Counted from the first letter of the stretch, positions 36,900 to 51,616 are shown. The stretch is 64,000 nucleotides of DNA from Epiperipatus broadwayi (GCA_028023455.1 JAQFVV010006255.1:4404001-4468000), one strand, 5' to 3'. The notes: generated by a model from the sequence alone, not told the origin. Translations and numbers: made by a program.

Positions 36900-39170
36900 T
36901 AAATAAATAATAGATTTTTCTATAGGGAAGAAAAAAGTTGCAAAACAATAGTCAGGATAAAGTTTAACAAACTAATAAAGTGAGGTTTCTTGTTTAATCA
37001 CTGAAGGCTAAGAAAAAAAATTGAAGTATGTAATTTATGATTCAAAAATGCAACTAGCAAATTTTGTTTCAACAATTACGATTCCACTAATATATTTCTT
37101 GAAATACTTTTTTTTAATCCATTAGTGAATTGCATAATGTAATGAAATATTAGAATTTTAATCAGCTTGAAAATTCATTATTTAAAATAGATTTAATTAT
37201 TTTCTTGATTATTTCAGAAAGGGAATGCATATAGGTTAGAAAAAAAATGAACCCCTTGTAAAACTGGTATAAGGATTAGAAGACATTTATAAGATTGTTT
37301 TATATAAATACAAATGTCTATGACGCAAAAAAAAAATTTTCCCTGTTTTGTCTAAATCAATATAGATAGTGAAAAAGGTCCACTATGCTGGAAAGATTAT
37401 AAAATTATAACTCTTTTACAGATTTACAGCTTAGCACTGCTTTTGACCAGGTCGATCATATTCATAGCTCTAATATAGGTATATGGAAGAGAGAATTTAT
37501 AGGTAAATTAGTATGCAAATTGTGAATTTAAATATATCATTTGCATGATAATGCAATACATGAGACTTTTTTATTTTTTTGTGTGGTGTTCAATCATTGT
37601 GCTCAGCACAAAAAATTTTGATATTAAGTGGATCAAAATTGTGACACAAGTCAATCTCATATTTATTTAAATAAATTGGTAAATAAATATGGAATTACCA
37701 CATGAGATAAAAATCTATCACATAAAAAACTTTTGCATAGTTTAGTAACTAATGGAAAAAGATGTCACTAAATTGAGACTGAGAATCATTTAATATTTTG
37801 GCTAATTTGCAATTGAAAAAAAAAAAAAAAAGTTGCTTTGAATCTTTATTCTAGCTGAGAGTTCTTTTTAAAATGATACAAAAGTAGTAATTGTAAATTT
37901 TTTAGGATTAATCTATATTATGATTCAGAAAAAAACAAATAAATCATTTGTAGATTATATATGATAGAGTTCTTTATAACCATCTGTTTCTTTCCATCAT
38001 ACCTTTAAGTGATGCGAATCTGATTTAATAACATTCGATTAAGATTATTTACACCATCTCATTTTTCAACATTATTTTCATGATGACTTATTGACTTTAT
38101 AAAGATTGTGATTTATGCATAAAAGAATATATTTAAGTACACAGAGATTGCAATTAACAGTATATAAACTGAACTGATAATTAATTTTGATATACCGTCA
38201 TGAAAAAATTCCAGTCTTAATTAAAGATTATCAAACAAAATACTTCAAAATATCCACAATATTATATTGATATACTGTCAAAAAACAAAATGCTTAAAAT
38301 TAGTAAAATCTAATAAATTAATTCATATTAGTTCTGTATGTAGTTATGGAACTGTTAACATGTCTTTCTACCTTCAGTATGTGGTGAAATTTTTTGAATG
38401 TGAATTCATTTAACTTCTATTATTCAGTCATCTCACATATGAATTTTTTTTTCTGATTTTGCAGAGCATTAACATTTTCCCACCAAATATATATTTTATT
38501 TTTTGGCTTTCTGAAAGCATTGGCTGAACCTTTTTATTAATTAATTTGTCATTACTTTTTGCTATTCAAAAAATTATAGCACTCTGCTCCAATACCACAG
38601 TTTTTCTTATTATTTATACGTAGAATTCAACTTTTGCAATCATAAGTTTATATTGAGAAAATATAATGCATAAATATTTTAATTAATATAAAATAAATAA
38701 AGTGATACAAAAACAATAAAGAAACAATCATAAAAATAATATTGCAAACTGTTTTCCATAGACATGAAATGTAAAACTATTGAGATATATTCTAAAATGC
38801 ATGAAGCTAAAAATTATTGTTCTAATAAAAAAAACATATAAAAAACAAAATAAAAAATAAAAAATTAAAAATAATAATTTTCCCATGAAAATATTTAAAA
38901 AAATATATGAAAATGATAGAAAATAGAACAAAAGATAATAACAATAGAAAAATCTGTATGAAAGATGTCAAAAATAATAAATATTTAGAAATAAGACTAA
39001 CAATTATAAAATAAAAAATATAATTAAAAAAATTACAAACAAGTTAAATAGGAAGCACAACAATTTAATAAATATTAAAAAAACATGTTATAATAAAGAT
39101 ATTGAGAAATATATTAGTGGAATATATTAAGTAAATTGTAAAAAAAATCCTTGTTAAAAAACTTCACAAA
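36900..39170. other. A+T-rich stretch, no gene recognised
   Basis: No motif was seen. The Phe/Ile-rich minus frame 38728-38931 is a base-composition artefact. Confidence 0.5.
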
Positions 39171-39323
39171 AAATATGTTGGAGAAACAAAAAATTCTATT
39201 AAAACAAGACTAAAATAACACAAATTAGATAAAAAGACTCCAACTTTTATAGACATTGAAAACATCATAAATTTAAAGATGAACTGCCATGTACAACAGC
39301 TGGAATTAAGAAATATGTATGTA
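39171..39323 (+). pseudogene. GIY-YIG endonuclease fragment
   Basis: The frame reads KYVGETKNSIKTRLK, a stop, then HKLDKKTPTFIDIEN, and ends at TGA 39324. Y-V-G-E-T-K-x-S-I-x-T-R-L-x-x-H is the GIY-YIG core and catalytic Arg region as found in Penelope-like elements. The preceding C-x-x-C segment is not clear. This is a distinct lineage from the other GIY-YIG pieces here. Confidence 0.55.
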
Positions 39324-39326
39324 TGA

Positions 39327-42300
39327 AATATTTTCACATAAATGGATCCTTGAATTATTACTTTATGGAGATATTGCATGCCTGAATAGATGCTCAGGAA
39401 AAAACTGGAATAAATATTTTATCTTTTCAGGATGTTTAATATTTTTCTTAGATTTTACTGGGTTTTATTTTATTATTTATAAATTTCATTAAATGACGCA
39501 AATAGAAAAGTATGATTTTGTTCAGAACTTTCTGTCCATGACTAGGCAATGGAGGCAGATTCCTGACAAGCATTAAACTTACAAGTAGAAGGAGAAAACT
39601 TTTCATAACTTTAACATTTCCTCATTATTTTTTTAGTCTAACATTAGTATTTAGAATATTATTGTTTTATTAAAAACTAACCTGTTGTCATAATGTATTT
39701 TTAAAAAAATTAATCTTAAAATAGATTAGTTATTATTATGTTAAATAAGAAAAAATGGGTTTTTAGAAATTAATTTTTCTGACCAGGTGATTAGAAATGA
39801 TAATTTGGTTGAATGTATGGCTAAAGAAGAGGACCACTGTTACATGGTCTTAATAATTGTTGAGATCACAGGTAATTTTGTTTTATCATTTACATTGTAT
39901 ATGCTTGGCAATTTTTTCTTTTTAACTGTTATATTTTTAAAATTTATACTTTATATTGTGTAAGTTACATACTGAATGGTTGAATGAACTGTTGATATAA
40001 TTATCATTATATGTGCTTTATAAAAAAAAAGAATGCAAGTGAAAGTTTTGAAATATCTAAGGATATATTTTTAAAAAAACATTTATTATAAATGCTTGAA
40101 TATGTATACATTTTATAACATTGTTGAGTTATTAATATAGCAATACTGATCTCTAAATTATATAATGTAATAACAAATAAATAAATTTGTAAAATCGATG
40201 TAAGTTTAATTTGTGCTCGAAAATTTTTAAAACCATCTTGAAATGAATCTAGGTCTTTGTTGTGTTTTGGTAATATTGTTTGGAAATTATTTTAGAATGA
40301 GGCTTGTATGTTTTTACAATGTTAAAAGAGTTATTTAGTGTGGAAGATATAGGATCATAGTCTGGAGACTAATTGTTATATAAAAATCTAGGTGTTTAGG
40401 GATATGTTAAAAAGCTGTTATGTGTGAGCTGTGTTGTCACACTTTGAATTTGTTAAATATACAGGTAGAAAAGAACTGTATATTATTTTTCCATGGACAG
40501 TCACATTTACTTACAGTCAATAAGGTCTAGAATAAAGCCACATCATAAATTTTAAGTGCCTGATAAATATAGACTTTTTTTTCTTGAACTGTATCCATGA
40601 TATTTTCTTACTTGTTTGAGTTATTATTATTATTCCATCCCCTACACTTTAATCACTATCACCACAAGAATCACATCATAAGGGATAGTTTTATAAGATG
40701 ATAAAGTAATGGATAAACTGTTAGAAGTTGATAGTTTATATGAAGGTAAGATGCGACATATGAAGATTTTTATCACAAATGACATTGAAATATTTGATGC
40801 TTAGCATAATATATAAAATAGGAGAGGTATGATTCATATTCCCAAAGATATTAGAGATAATTTAGCTTAAAATAAATGCATATTTGAATTGGAATGAAAG
40901 CAAGAATAATGAAGAATGATTTGAATGCTATGAATAATATAAAAAATATATAAAAATAAAGGAAAATACAAAAATCAAGCAATATAATTTTATAGTTTTT
41001 TTTTAATTTTGCTATTAAAAAAAAAGAAACCTATTTAAAATATAGAATTTATGAAATTATATTTGAAATATTTTTTTTTATAAATAGATAATTTAAAGGG
41101 AGGTATTCATATTTTCTTTATTTAAATTTTTGATATTAAGTATCAGAATATTAAAATATCAAAATGATGCTTTGCTAAACTGCAATGGAAATATTTTAAT
41201 AATTTTGAAAATATCTTATTACTTATTGAATTTAGATAGGTGTATTTTAGGTCTAAATTTATTTTTAAGAACTACAAAATAATAAATATACTTTTATGAT
41301 AATATAAGCATATCATTAAGTTTTTTTATTAGAAATTGGGAGATTTATTTTAATTATTTCCCACTACAAAAGCAATAGAATATTGTTGTTTTATTAAATT
41401 AGGATAATATGTTGTCATTATTGTTGTAAGATTTATTTTATTTGAAGTGGCTGGAGTGAAGGCTATCTTATTTTATTTTATTTTATTTTTTGTTATTTTT
41501 ATTTGTAAAAATTTGTAGTATAAATATTTTAATTTTAGTTAATATCAATTTTTATGTTACTGTTTTTCTTCTGTAAATATCTTAATTTATTACCTATTGT
41601 AATAGCTATAACGTCATAATAAAATTGTTAATTGTCTTGTTGAGTTTTGATTTGGCTGTGTGTTATACATTTGATTTTTCATTCCAAAGCATGATCCATA
41701 GAAATTAATGATTTTAAACATTATTTATTTTGCACAGGATTCACAAAGATTGCTTAAATATTATTTCCATTATACTTGATTGAGTAATGAAGCATATAAC
41801 CACTAGTATTATTAATGTATAAGATATAATTATTGGTTTACCTTAAAATGATCCAACACCAATAAAAGATATTTGATATTGCCACTATATTTTAATATAT
41901 TATATTTTAAGAATGCCACATAAAATAAATAAAGATTGTGCAATGTTTATTTAAAATCTTATTATATTATGTTTTATTGTTATGCATTAATTATTAAATG
42001 GATTTAATGTTACAAGTCATTAAGTTATCTTAGCTGCTTATCACTGTCATCTAAGTTATGTAAGGGTAATTAGATATCATATAAAATCCCTCATCATATT
42101 TAACTACAGGGTCTTAATTAATTTATTTATTTCATTATTATTTTAGAAATGAATCTGAAATTATTTTTAAAAAAATTGTAGAATTTTTATTGGAAGATGA
42201 AGAGTAAGAATTACCAGTTGATGTTAAATTTTCAATTAGTATTTTTATTTATTAAAGGAGTAGTAATCGATTTATTATTTCTACAATAAATTTATAAATC

Positions 42301-45300
42301 TTATATTAGGATTATCATTATATGGATGTCTTAAAACATGAGAGTATTAAGTTATAATTTTGTTATGTGAATTTAGTAGAGTAATATTCTTATGGCATTG
42401 GGAATGTATCTTTAGGAATATAGCCTCAATGTTGAAGACATTGTACCTTGTTGAACGTCTCATGGGAAGAGTTTTCATATTAATATTTGATATTTTTAAT
42501 CGAACCATATTTTATTTATAATAATGAGCTAGTTATAAATTAAATTTGTTAGTAAAATGATTGAAGTGATTATTCTAGTTGGAACCCTAATTATTTATTG
42601 TGAACTTAAATATTATTATATTTTAATTTAATGAATTTCGGTATAATTAATTATTATAAAATATTAATTCTATGAGATATTATATGTCAGTAATGTTTCT
42701 TGAGCTTGTCTTAATCGTAATTGTCTTAGTAGTCATTGTTTATATGACTTGACTACAGTATAATAGAGTTATATCCTAGTTAGCCAGATTTTTTTTACTT
42801 CAGTAATTTTCTTCTAAGTAAGGATACAATATATATATATACGAATTACTATTAATTTGATAAAAACAGATTAATAAAATATAAGTCAAAGAAATAAGAT
42901 GGTAAATATGTGATAAAATTAAATGATAGTAATTAAAAATAAAATATTAAGTTTTTTTTCCCCCCAATAGCAGTTAATTAATCAAATTAATCATTTCCTT
43001 TAATTTTTTTAAATAAAATATTACACTTCTATTTACATAAAATAAATATCTATATGATAAAAATGAATTAAATATTTTTTATTTTACGGTTTAAATTTTT
43101 TTTTCCTAAAGCAATGTAAAAATGCTATTAAAAAAATATATTTTTAAATAATTTAGATGTAATTTGCTTTGTTACGATTTAACTAATATATATATAATGA
43201 TAGATAGCATAATATTTAAAAGCAATGTTTTTCAAAAATAATACATCCAATGTAAATTAAAATTCAGTGTTTAGATCCATGTAATATGATACCAGTATAA
43301 AAAAATTAGATTTGAATTAATTTATTTTTATGTAATTTTTAATATATATAAATCATTTGTTTTATGTTTAATTTTATGATATCTGAAGACAGCTGTTGGA
43401 TAGTTGAAACTGCCAAATATTTCTTGAAGTTTTGAATATAGTAAAATATTGTATTTATATTGTGTAAAGTGCAGCATCAAAGACTGCATTAGTATTGTTT
43501 CTTATATTAATAAAGACTGGGTTTATCTTAATTCCTTCAAACTAAATATCCTAATGGGTAGAACATATTTGAAATGATTACCATAATCTGCAATGATCAA
43601 ACATCAAACTTTGACTAATCAATAAAGTATTTTTGTTTTTACTATTTCTACAACATATTACATAGTAGCTATATTGTCTGAAATACCTCTATTTTTCCAA
43701 AAGCAAATAGCTTAACTGGCATTTCAAACATTGATTTATCTATATCAATTTCTAACTGATAATACTTTTTATAATTAATACCTCTCTATTTAAAATGGAA
43801 GTATACATCAATTTTTCCTGATTATTAATTTTAATCATTTTTAATGATGTAAAGTTGCTATGATTTTCTTTTTTATATAGCTTTTACTAAATAATTTGAT
43901 TGGTAGTTTACATGTTATTGGTGCTTTTCTTTTCACCAACCCATACTGGCATCTGAAAATGATCATTCTGAAAACTGACTTGACAAATATCTTTCTTCTA
44001 TGTATTCAAATATTCTATTTAATTCATTCCAAGAACTTTTTTCCTATCCAAAAATAAGTTCACATTTTTTCTGCATTCTTAATAGCTGAAAATGGATAGT
44101 ATTTCCATTGCTATACTAGTTCTTTTCATTTTGTTGACTTTTTTTCAATTTCTTTTCATTTTTGATGCCTTTTTTTCAGTCCAACAATAGATCTAACCAT
44201 CTTTGATGATTGTTAAAACTATGCATTAATTTTCTAGATTATTTGGATTTTATTGTAATCATTTGTAATTTTCTTAACTGAGAAATATCAGGCTACACAT
44301 GACAACTAATAAGTTTTCCTTTTTTGTTTGTCTTGTTTTTTATTGTTTGGTTTGTGCACCTTTACAGACTTATTAATAGTACTTCTAATTACTTCTCTGT
44401 CCATCAAATTCATATGTCTATTACTTTATATTTATTTTTAATATCTATTACTTAATTATTAAAACCTCATTCCAAATTAAACTGCACAATGCAAAATTGT
44501 GGGGAAATCGACTGAATCTTCATGGATGTGCAAATGTAGAATGTGATCTGCTTTTATTGAAAATATACACCTCAGTAACAATAGATGAAAGCAGAATTTA
44601 AGCAAGAGATGGTATCTATAATTATCTTTGAGCAATCTTATTTATTCTAATCACCATTACTAATTAGCTTTCAATTTAGCTTAGAGGAAGATATATGTTG
44701 CTATTAGTTTCAATCAGATTCATTTAATATGCACCAAAAAGCAGATTTTGAATATTAGGATTTCCCCAATAAGGAAAAGTTATTAAATACAAAATGATAT
44801 TGTGCCATATTGATGATAATATAATAGAATAGTTTTGTTAAAACTCTCCAGTATTCTCTAATATATTGACAGGAGCATTGCAACACTAAATAAGGTTGTT
44901 ATTAACAAAATAATAATTATTCTCTAAAATATGCAAATTTATACACAAAACTTAAGATTAAGTTATATCTAAATATTTTAGTTGTTTTAAATCAATTACA
45001 ACAGTCTACTAGCCATATTTAGCAACAGAATACCACAAGAAATTAAAGTGATCATGTGATGATTAATATAACATACTCTGAAGTTTTAAAAGCAATTTCA
45101 TCATGCTTTTACTAATAAAATAAAAAAAAAAAAAACAATATTTGAATTTCTTTACCATATGAAAAAATTATTGGGATCACAGACGCATTTGAAAATGTTT
45201 TTTATAAATAATTAGATAATTAAATCCTTTTTTAAAAAAAAAAAAAGAATTTGTTTTTGTTACATATTTATAATAAAAAGAAATCTTATTACCTTTTCAA

Positions 45301-46021
45301 ATTATTTTAAATTATAGGGAGATTGAATTTTTTTTAGAAATTTTACTATCACTTAAACTTGATCGTTTTTTAGTAAGGAAAGTTGTCGAAAAGCTAATTA
45401 TAATATTCCTAACTTATTATATAAATACCAATTACCACATAAATGTTATGTATCAATATAAATGTTGTATAAATTACATGAGTTTAGTTTTAAAATTAAT
45501 ATCTGTTACTTTTTTTTAAATAAAAATACTATTGATGTCGAATTTATTAAAAATGAAACAAACTTTAAACCTTATTGGGACAATTGCTATTTCTGCTAAT
45601 TCAGCTTTCATTATATTAGAACAGTATATCCAATATTATTCAGTACTAAAATAATTAAATTTATTAAAGACAAACATCACAGAAAATAATGTTTAAGATA
45701 TAGAATTCCATAAATTTGAAAGAGGTGAAACTGCAGATATTATCCATTTACCATAAGAATATAAAAAGTACTAATTTTTCATTCTATTTCTTTACTTTTA
45801 TTTCAATAAATAATGAATATTGTCAAGCATATTTAATTTATTATAAATATTAGACTTTATATAACTAAAGATTAATTATATATATATTCTTACTAACGTT
45901 CTCTTACAACTGAATGAGAGAAATCATAATTTTTTTTATCTGATTAAAAGAGATCATAAGTATAAATGTTTGCTAAAGCCCTGCATTACAATATTATTAA
46001 AATCATAAGTATTTTAAAAGT
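39327..46021. other. A+T-rich stretch, no gene recognised
   Basis: About 6.7 kb without a recognisable exon, RNA or transposon domain. A (TTTTA)n-like tract lies near 41468-41493. The minus strand around 43.9-44.2 kb has coding-like but broken sequence that I cannot assign. Confidence 0.5.
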
Positions 46022-46659
46022 ATTATAATCAGTGGTGGCCCATCCATAAGGGACTGCAGGGCTGCACTCCCACCTCCCCACAGTGGAAAATAAATGTTCT
46101 TGTTTAATTATTAGCCTTTTTAAATTTGGATATTAATTAATTCCTTTATGTATTTTACACAAACGTACAAATAGAATATGCTGTCTAAGTAAAGAGGCAA
46201 AAAAGTATCAGCAATCTACTTGTACTCACTGTCAGAGTAGGAAAAGTTATTGCATTCAATGATACAACAGTGCTTTCAAAGTAAAACAAATGTAAAATGA
46301 ATGTTTTTGTTTAATTATTATCATTCTTAAATTTGTATATTAATGAAATTCCTATATTTATCTTACATAAATATACAAATAAAATACACTGTTTAAATAA
46401 AGAGGCAAAAAACTATCTGCAATCTATTTGTAGTGATTTTTTTTCTTGCTTAGACACATGTTGTTGTTTTTTTGTTTGCACTGTCGGATGAGCAAAAGTT
46501 ACTGCAGGTCAATAATAGAACAGTGCTTTCATAATAAAAGAAGTGCTCATAATCTTCTAGTATGTGACTATTTACTTCAAAGATATGGGTCATTTTTGTT
46601 CTCATTTTCGATCACTGCCCCACCACTAATAATTCTCATAGGTCTCCACTGATTATAAT
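46022..46659. mobile_element. Non-autonomous hAT-like DNA transposon
   Basis: The element spans 46030-46651 (622 bp) and is flanked by a perfect 8-bp duplication, attataat, at 46022-46029 and 46652-46659. Its ends are CAGTGGTGGCCCAT and, inverted, CAGTGGAGACCTAT (11 of 14 match). An 8-bp target duplication with C-A-G-T-G-G termini is characteristic of the hAT superfamily. It encodes no transposase. The interior contains two diverged tandem copies of a unit of about 200 bp (from about 46087 and 46294) sharing the tttgtttaattatta and aaagaggcaaaaaa segments. It would depend on a transposase supplied elsewhere. The open frame 46446-46652 within it is spurious. Confidence 0.88.
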
Positions 46660-47339
46660 GTATCAACAATTACAACCAACATAAATAAACTTTTCATAAT
46701 AACTATTATATTTAATAGTGCAGTATTATAATGTTAATAAAATATTTGACAAAAAATCTTAACATTAATTCATTTAAAAATTTACTACTAATATAATAAA
46801 ATATAATGGGATTTACAATCTCCATGTGTAAAAAAAAAAATTTATTAGAATACTAGAAAATATATCAAATATTTTTAAATCAAGAACTAATTTCTTTTCC
46901 ATTTCTCCCAATGATCCTTACATAATCAATATTTCTATCTTCAATAAAACTTTTTAATTTATATAGTTCATAAATAAAGTGTAAACTAAGTAGTTATCTT
47001 ATTCTTTATTTAGCAATATTTTTAAAGACATCCAAAATATAGATTCACACAAAAGTTTAAATCAATTTTCTATTGTATACATAAAAAGAATCACATAAAC
47101 TATTTCTAGGAATTTTTCCATACTTTATAAATAAAGTAATATATCTCCCCTCTATGTATAAAATATATAGTACTTCATATAAGATTGGTGCTATATGGGC
47201 TGTTTTTCTGCTAAATAATCAAACAGTTTTTCTTGAGAGTTTGTTTATAAAAAGTTTTATTGCCAGACATGACAGAATTGAAGGTAATCAATGGATCTTA
47301 GGGTCCATAGTCTCCTATTTTATCACTGCCTCAAAATAG

Positions 47340-47560
47340 TTTATTATAGAATTCTTCCACATATTTCCAAATGACATTCTTGTTTTTGTAAATCTCTATC
47401 TTTTCTTCTTATTGCTGAAATAACATTTTCATTCAAATATTAAGATGAAATTATATAAATTTACATTTTTTGTCCTTTTTAATGATTTGTGCAATTATAT
47501 TTTCTTATGTATAAGTCATTAAGTCTTTTTCAGTTATTTTATATAATTCCATACATTCAT
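47340..47560 (-). mobile_element. LINE linker fragment
   Basis: On the minus strand ENVISAIRRKDRDLQKQ corresponds to RKIISTISRKDEIYYSK in the LINE at 16.5-17.6 kb. The nucleotide sequence is also alignable there, sharing the acaattatattttcttat segment. It is a short, decayed fragment of the same family. Confidence 0.5.
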
Positions 47561-47867
47561 TTCTTCTAAACACATTGTTTTAATTATATTCATATTCCTT
47601 CTTTATGCTTATTTCTATACATAATTTTCTGTTTTGCTACTTCTTATTTCTACTATCAGTATAAGATTATTTTTAGTTAAATATCAGATTATATTAATAT
47701 TGATCTTGTGAGCCATGTTCAATCTTTAATAATTTAAAATGGTTTTCAAGTTATAATATAATTTCTAACTTAAATAAGTTTGTGAAATTAGCAATATCAA
47801 TTGTTTTTATGAACTTTCTCAACTTATATCTCATTACTTGATGTTTCTTTCATATATTGAATCTTAA

Positions 47868-47908
47868 GCTAAATACTCCCTGAAAAACATATTCACTATT
47901 AATGAAAG

Positions 47909-47947
<39 letters not shown>

Positions 47948-47986
47948 TTTCATATGTTTTTCAGCTAAATACTCCCTGAAAAACAT
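47868..47986. repeat. (TA)n hairpin with 23-bp flanking duplication
   Basis: atgaaagt (47902-47909) is mirrored as actttcat (47946-47953) across a (TA)n tract. The 23-mer beginning gctaaatactccctg occurs identically at 47868-47890 and 47964-47986. Both an inverted and a direct copy thus flank the same tract. Confidence 0.9.
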
Positions 47987-48444
47987 AAATATATATATAT
48001 ATATTAGAATTCACTTTTGATTTATGAAATTGACAAATATTATTACTTGAAAGCATGATTTCAGTTGGCTATGTCACTTTCTAATTAGGATATTGTTTCA
48101 TTATATCATAACTGAAATTTATCTATAAACTACATTGGATAATTCTTGTTAAAGTTAATATTTACACCGTATATATATATATATAGCTTCTGTTCTTAGA
48201 TATTTTAATTGAAATAAAGGAGTTTCTTTATGTCACAGTATATATAGAAAGCAAACACACACTGGACAGTATCTACATTTTTCTTCCCATCACCATCCAG
48301 CACAATTATTTTCAGTAACAAAGACATTGCTAGATAGAACTAAGTGACTTTCTGATGACAACCATTTTCATCCAAATATCTCTGTTATGCTTCCTTTATA
48401 ATGATTTTGATCACAGGATTGTTAATATGGCTTTTTCATATAAA

Positions 48445-49121
48445 ATGAAAAAAGATTTTGAAACTTCAGAAATTAAGATAGTTCAACCATGTATAAAAAG
48501 AGTAACTGATAAAATTGGTAATATTTTTTAAAAAATAATATCTACACAATTTAAACTTCATGTAAAAATAGTTGATGAAGTATTTTCATGCCCTAGAGAT
48601 AAAATTCCATTGGAGTGTCAAGATGTATATGAAATTCTAAGTGAGATTTGTTCATTTTCATACATTGGACAGATCAATCGTATAATAAATATAAGAAGAA
48701 GAAAAAAACACATTTGGCAATTAGAGAAAAGTAGAATTCATCAACCACTTATCCACACATAAAATTAACTAACCATGACATCAATTTTAATAAAACACAT
48801 ATTCTGGAAAAAAATTAACAATATGACCAGAGATTGCTAAGTGAAGCTATAGAGATTTTTAAAAGATCCAAGAACATAAATGAGAACTGCGAATTGAATA
48901 AAATTAATAATATTTGGGAAAAGCTATTGGAGAAAAAAATATTTTTTAGAACTTCTCAATCAATAGAATTTGAGTATGAGGAGGAAATAACAAAAGCAAA
49001 ACATAAAACTAATGATACATATTCTTATGATTTGAAAGGAAGTTTTAAGGAAAGTATTTGTTATTGTACTGAAAACTGGTTATATTATTATTATTGTAAC
49101 ATTAGGAATTTAGTTCAATAA
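48445..49121 (+). pseudogene. Penelope-like element, linker and GIY-YIG domain
   Basis: The C-terminal part of a Penelope-like polyprotein. ETSEIKIVQPCIKRVTDKIG is the linker after the reverse-transcriptase thumb. The next recognisable block, IPLECQDVYEI then CSFSYIGQINR (from 48604), is the C-x-x-x-Y-x-I-x-C-x-x-S-Y-I-G-Q-T-x-R GIY-YIG core. RRRKKHIWQLE follows. In a shifted frame HDINFNKTHILEK and then the open frame 48834-49121 (LLSEAIEIFKRSKNINENCE) give the tail with the conserved R-E-A-I-E-I block and N-x-W-K-P-L-like end. One stop near 48529 and at least one frameshift make it dead. The reverse transcriptase itself is not seen upstream. In live elements the GIY-YIG nuclease nicks DNA to prime reverse transcription. 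Confidence 0.8.
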
Positions 49122-51350
49122 TAGTTCATTATTCTATTTAGTAATTATATATTATGGTAGCTGAATTGTTAGAGAAGACTTATAAAGAGGGGGGGGGGGG
49201 ATATAAAAGATAACTTATGGATTCAGTATTCATAAGTGCATGAGACCTTTTCTATAAATAGCAAAAACCGCATCATATTATAATTGTATTTTACAGTCAA
49301 CAAATTGATTCCCGATTAACTAGAGACTTTTACATTTTAATCATAAACAACTAACTAGACATTCGTTTAATAACCATTACTACGTAACCAGTTGGCTACC
49401 ATAAAGCTGTTTGTTTGGTAAAAGATTCTAAGCCTACCTATGACCTGAAAAAATTTCAAGGTTGGTTATTCTGGACTTAAATATGGACATGGCTAGCCGC
49501 TACAGTCATCACTATGCCAGAAATAAATATACGTATATACAGATAAAAGATTTATTATTAAAAAAATTAATCTTTTAATTATCTTCAGAACCATATATAT
49601 TTCGTATAAAACAGAAACTCAAATAACAACAGTATAACTACATACATTTTTTTATACAAATAGATATATATATAATATACTATTAGTTAATGTAAAATAT
49701 AGATATGATACATATATATATAATGTGTGAGGGCGGCTTAAATGTATAAATATATAAATGTGTGTGTTTATGTATCATTTATTGTTATATGTCTGAGTTT
49801 ATCTGCTTTTTATATATACTATTTAAAAAAATAATTTTGTTGAGAAGCCTTAAATGGTTAATTTTGTATTGATTAAGGTCAAAACAAGAAGCATGACAAA
49901 TCTCCTCTCTACAAATCAACCAATTTTACAGGCATTGAAGGTTTTTAATACGATTTTCGGTTTATGAAAGATGATATCAACAATAAGCCGTTGTTCTAAC
50001 AGCTCACAGTATTAAATATAACACTTCAGCACTAAAGGGTCACCAAATCTCCAAACAAAAGATTTCCACAAATCAATACGTTGTAGACCTATCTTCAATA
50101 CAACAATATACAACACAGAAATAAAGAGAAGAAAAAAATTACGAAGTAGAATAAATGAACAAATGATTCAATTAATCTTACCTAGATAGCACATACAAAT
50201 GAATCTATAAGGAAGGAACGGGATGAGAATCAACATGTGTCTTGAAGCTGCAAAGCTTTGATAAGGGATCAGCAAAAATCTTGCAGGGAAAGAATTTCTC
50301 AGGATTTATTAAGATTATAGCTTTGTGAATAGATCATATATTTTTGCATTTTTCCTCACCAGATTTGTAATTTAATCTCAGAAATAATGCTTTGAATTTG
50401 TTTGTCTCCAACACGTTTCTTTTATAATGGAACAAAAAAAAAATGTAATAGCTTTTTTCTTTTTACATTTTATTAAATTTAGATAATTCATTTTAAGAGC
50501 TCAAAAACAAATATAAACGAAATCCAAATAACAATCAGAAAATACCTACAAGAATTTTTTTTTCTACCACAGGATTGTAATTGATATTATCATCACCACC
50601 CCATGTACATTCACAAAACATATGCATCAACATTTAAACTACATTATTACATTTTTTATGCAAATTAATTTAAATTATTCTTAACATCGATAAAGTAACC
50701 GCAATAATAAAAGTCTATATGTTAAAATTTTATCTACCAATTTTTATAACAAAAAAGTATGTATTTTTGTTATAAATAAATATGCTTACATATATGTGTG
50801 TGTGATTTTATCAAAAGACATGGTATTATATGGTTTTAAATTATTGACACAAGTAAATGAAATGCAATTAAGACATACGCATCTCATATTTATTATTATT
50901 ACTAGGCGTCCCACTGAATTTGATATCGGCATTTGGTAATCATGTAAATGCCATACTGCTACTCTGATCATAAAATTTTCAATTCAGTATAAGGAGAAAG
51001 TAATTAGTTTATGATTGTTTTCTATCAATACATTTGTCATAATTGTTCTGGCTGATATCATCCTATATTGACAAATATAGATATTTATAATATTCTGTTT
51101 ATGACTTGATCAATTTATGTTTGCATTAATATTATACATAACTATTGGTTATATATCATTTAGTTATAAAAAAAAGTTTATAGTGGAAATCATGCTGTAA
51201 TTTCATAAGGATTTCTCTGCAGTATTGTCATTTCTTGTTTGACTTCTGATTAAAAATAGTTAGATACCAATTTATTGATCAATAATTTAATGACTCTTGA
51301 ATTAGTTATAGATAAACTCCCTAAAAAAGTTCTTATCCTTACCGGAAAAT
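49122..51350. other. Unassigned interval with a G12 run
   Basis: A run of 12 G lies at 49189-49200. The parts 49.26-49.53 and 49.89-50.3 kb are less A+T-biased than their surroundings but show no sustained reading frame on either strand. A good minus-strand splice-donor-like sequence occurs at 50181/50182. Confidence 0.45.
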
Positions 51351-51616
51351 TATTAGCTAGTTGGAAAATTTCTAATCTCAATTTGATGTGGACCCCAGGT
51401 TATATGATGGCAGGAAGTTAATCAAAAGATTTTTTTCCATATGTACACATGTCTATAATGTACAGGTTTATAAATTTATTAGCTATCTGGAAAATTTCCA
51501 ATCTCCATTTGATTTGGACCACAAATTATATGATGCCAGAAAGATAATCTAATCACTAATCAAAAGATTTTTCCATATGTACACATGTCTATAATGTATG
51601 GATTTATAAATTTATT
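51351..51616. repeat. Tandem duplication, about 126-bp unit
   Basis: Copy 1 at 51351-51476 and copy 2 at 51477-51616 are clearly homologous, sharing the tggaaaatttc and ccatatgtacacatgtctat segments. Copy 2 carries a short insertion. No reading frame is preserved. Confidence 0.88.

Noticed and set aside
43880-44200. Coding-like minus-strand segment (for example ELNRIFEYIEERYLSSQFSE)
   Set aside because: Stops and frame changes, and no motif specific enough to name a family.
45045-45070. Short match to the family A element (gtgatcatgtgatg)
   Set aside because: Only about 15-20 bp, with no ribozyme core or other family A boxes around it.
50182-50330. Possible minus-strand exon ending at a strong donor (CTAG then GTAAGA) downstream of the AGXT2-like exons
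   Set aside because: No frame across it matches AGXT2 or anything else I recognise, and no matching acceptor is clear; a single donor-like sequence is expected by chance.
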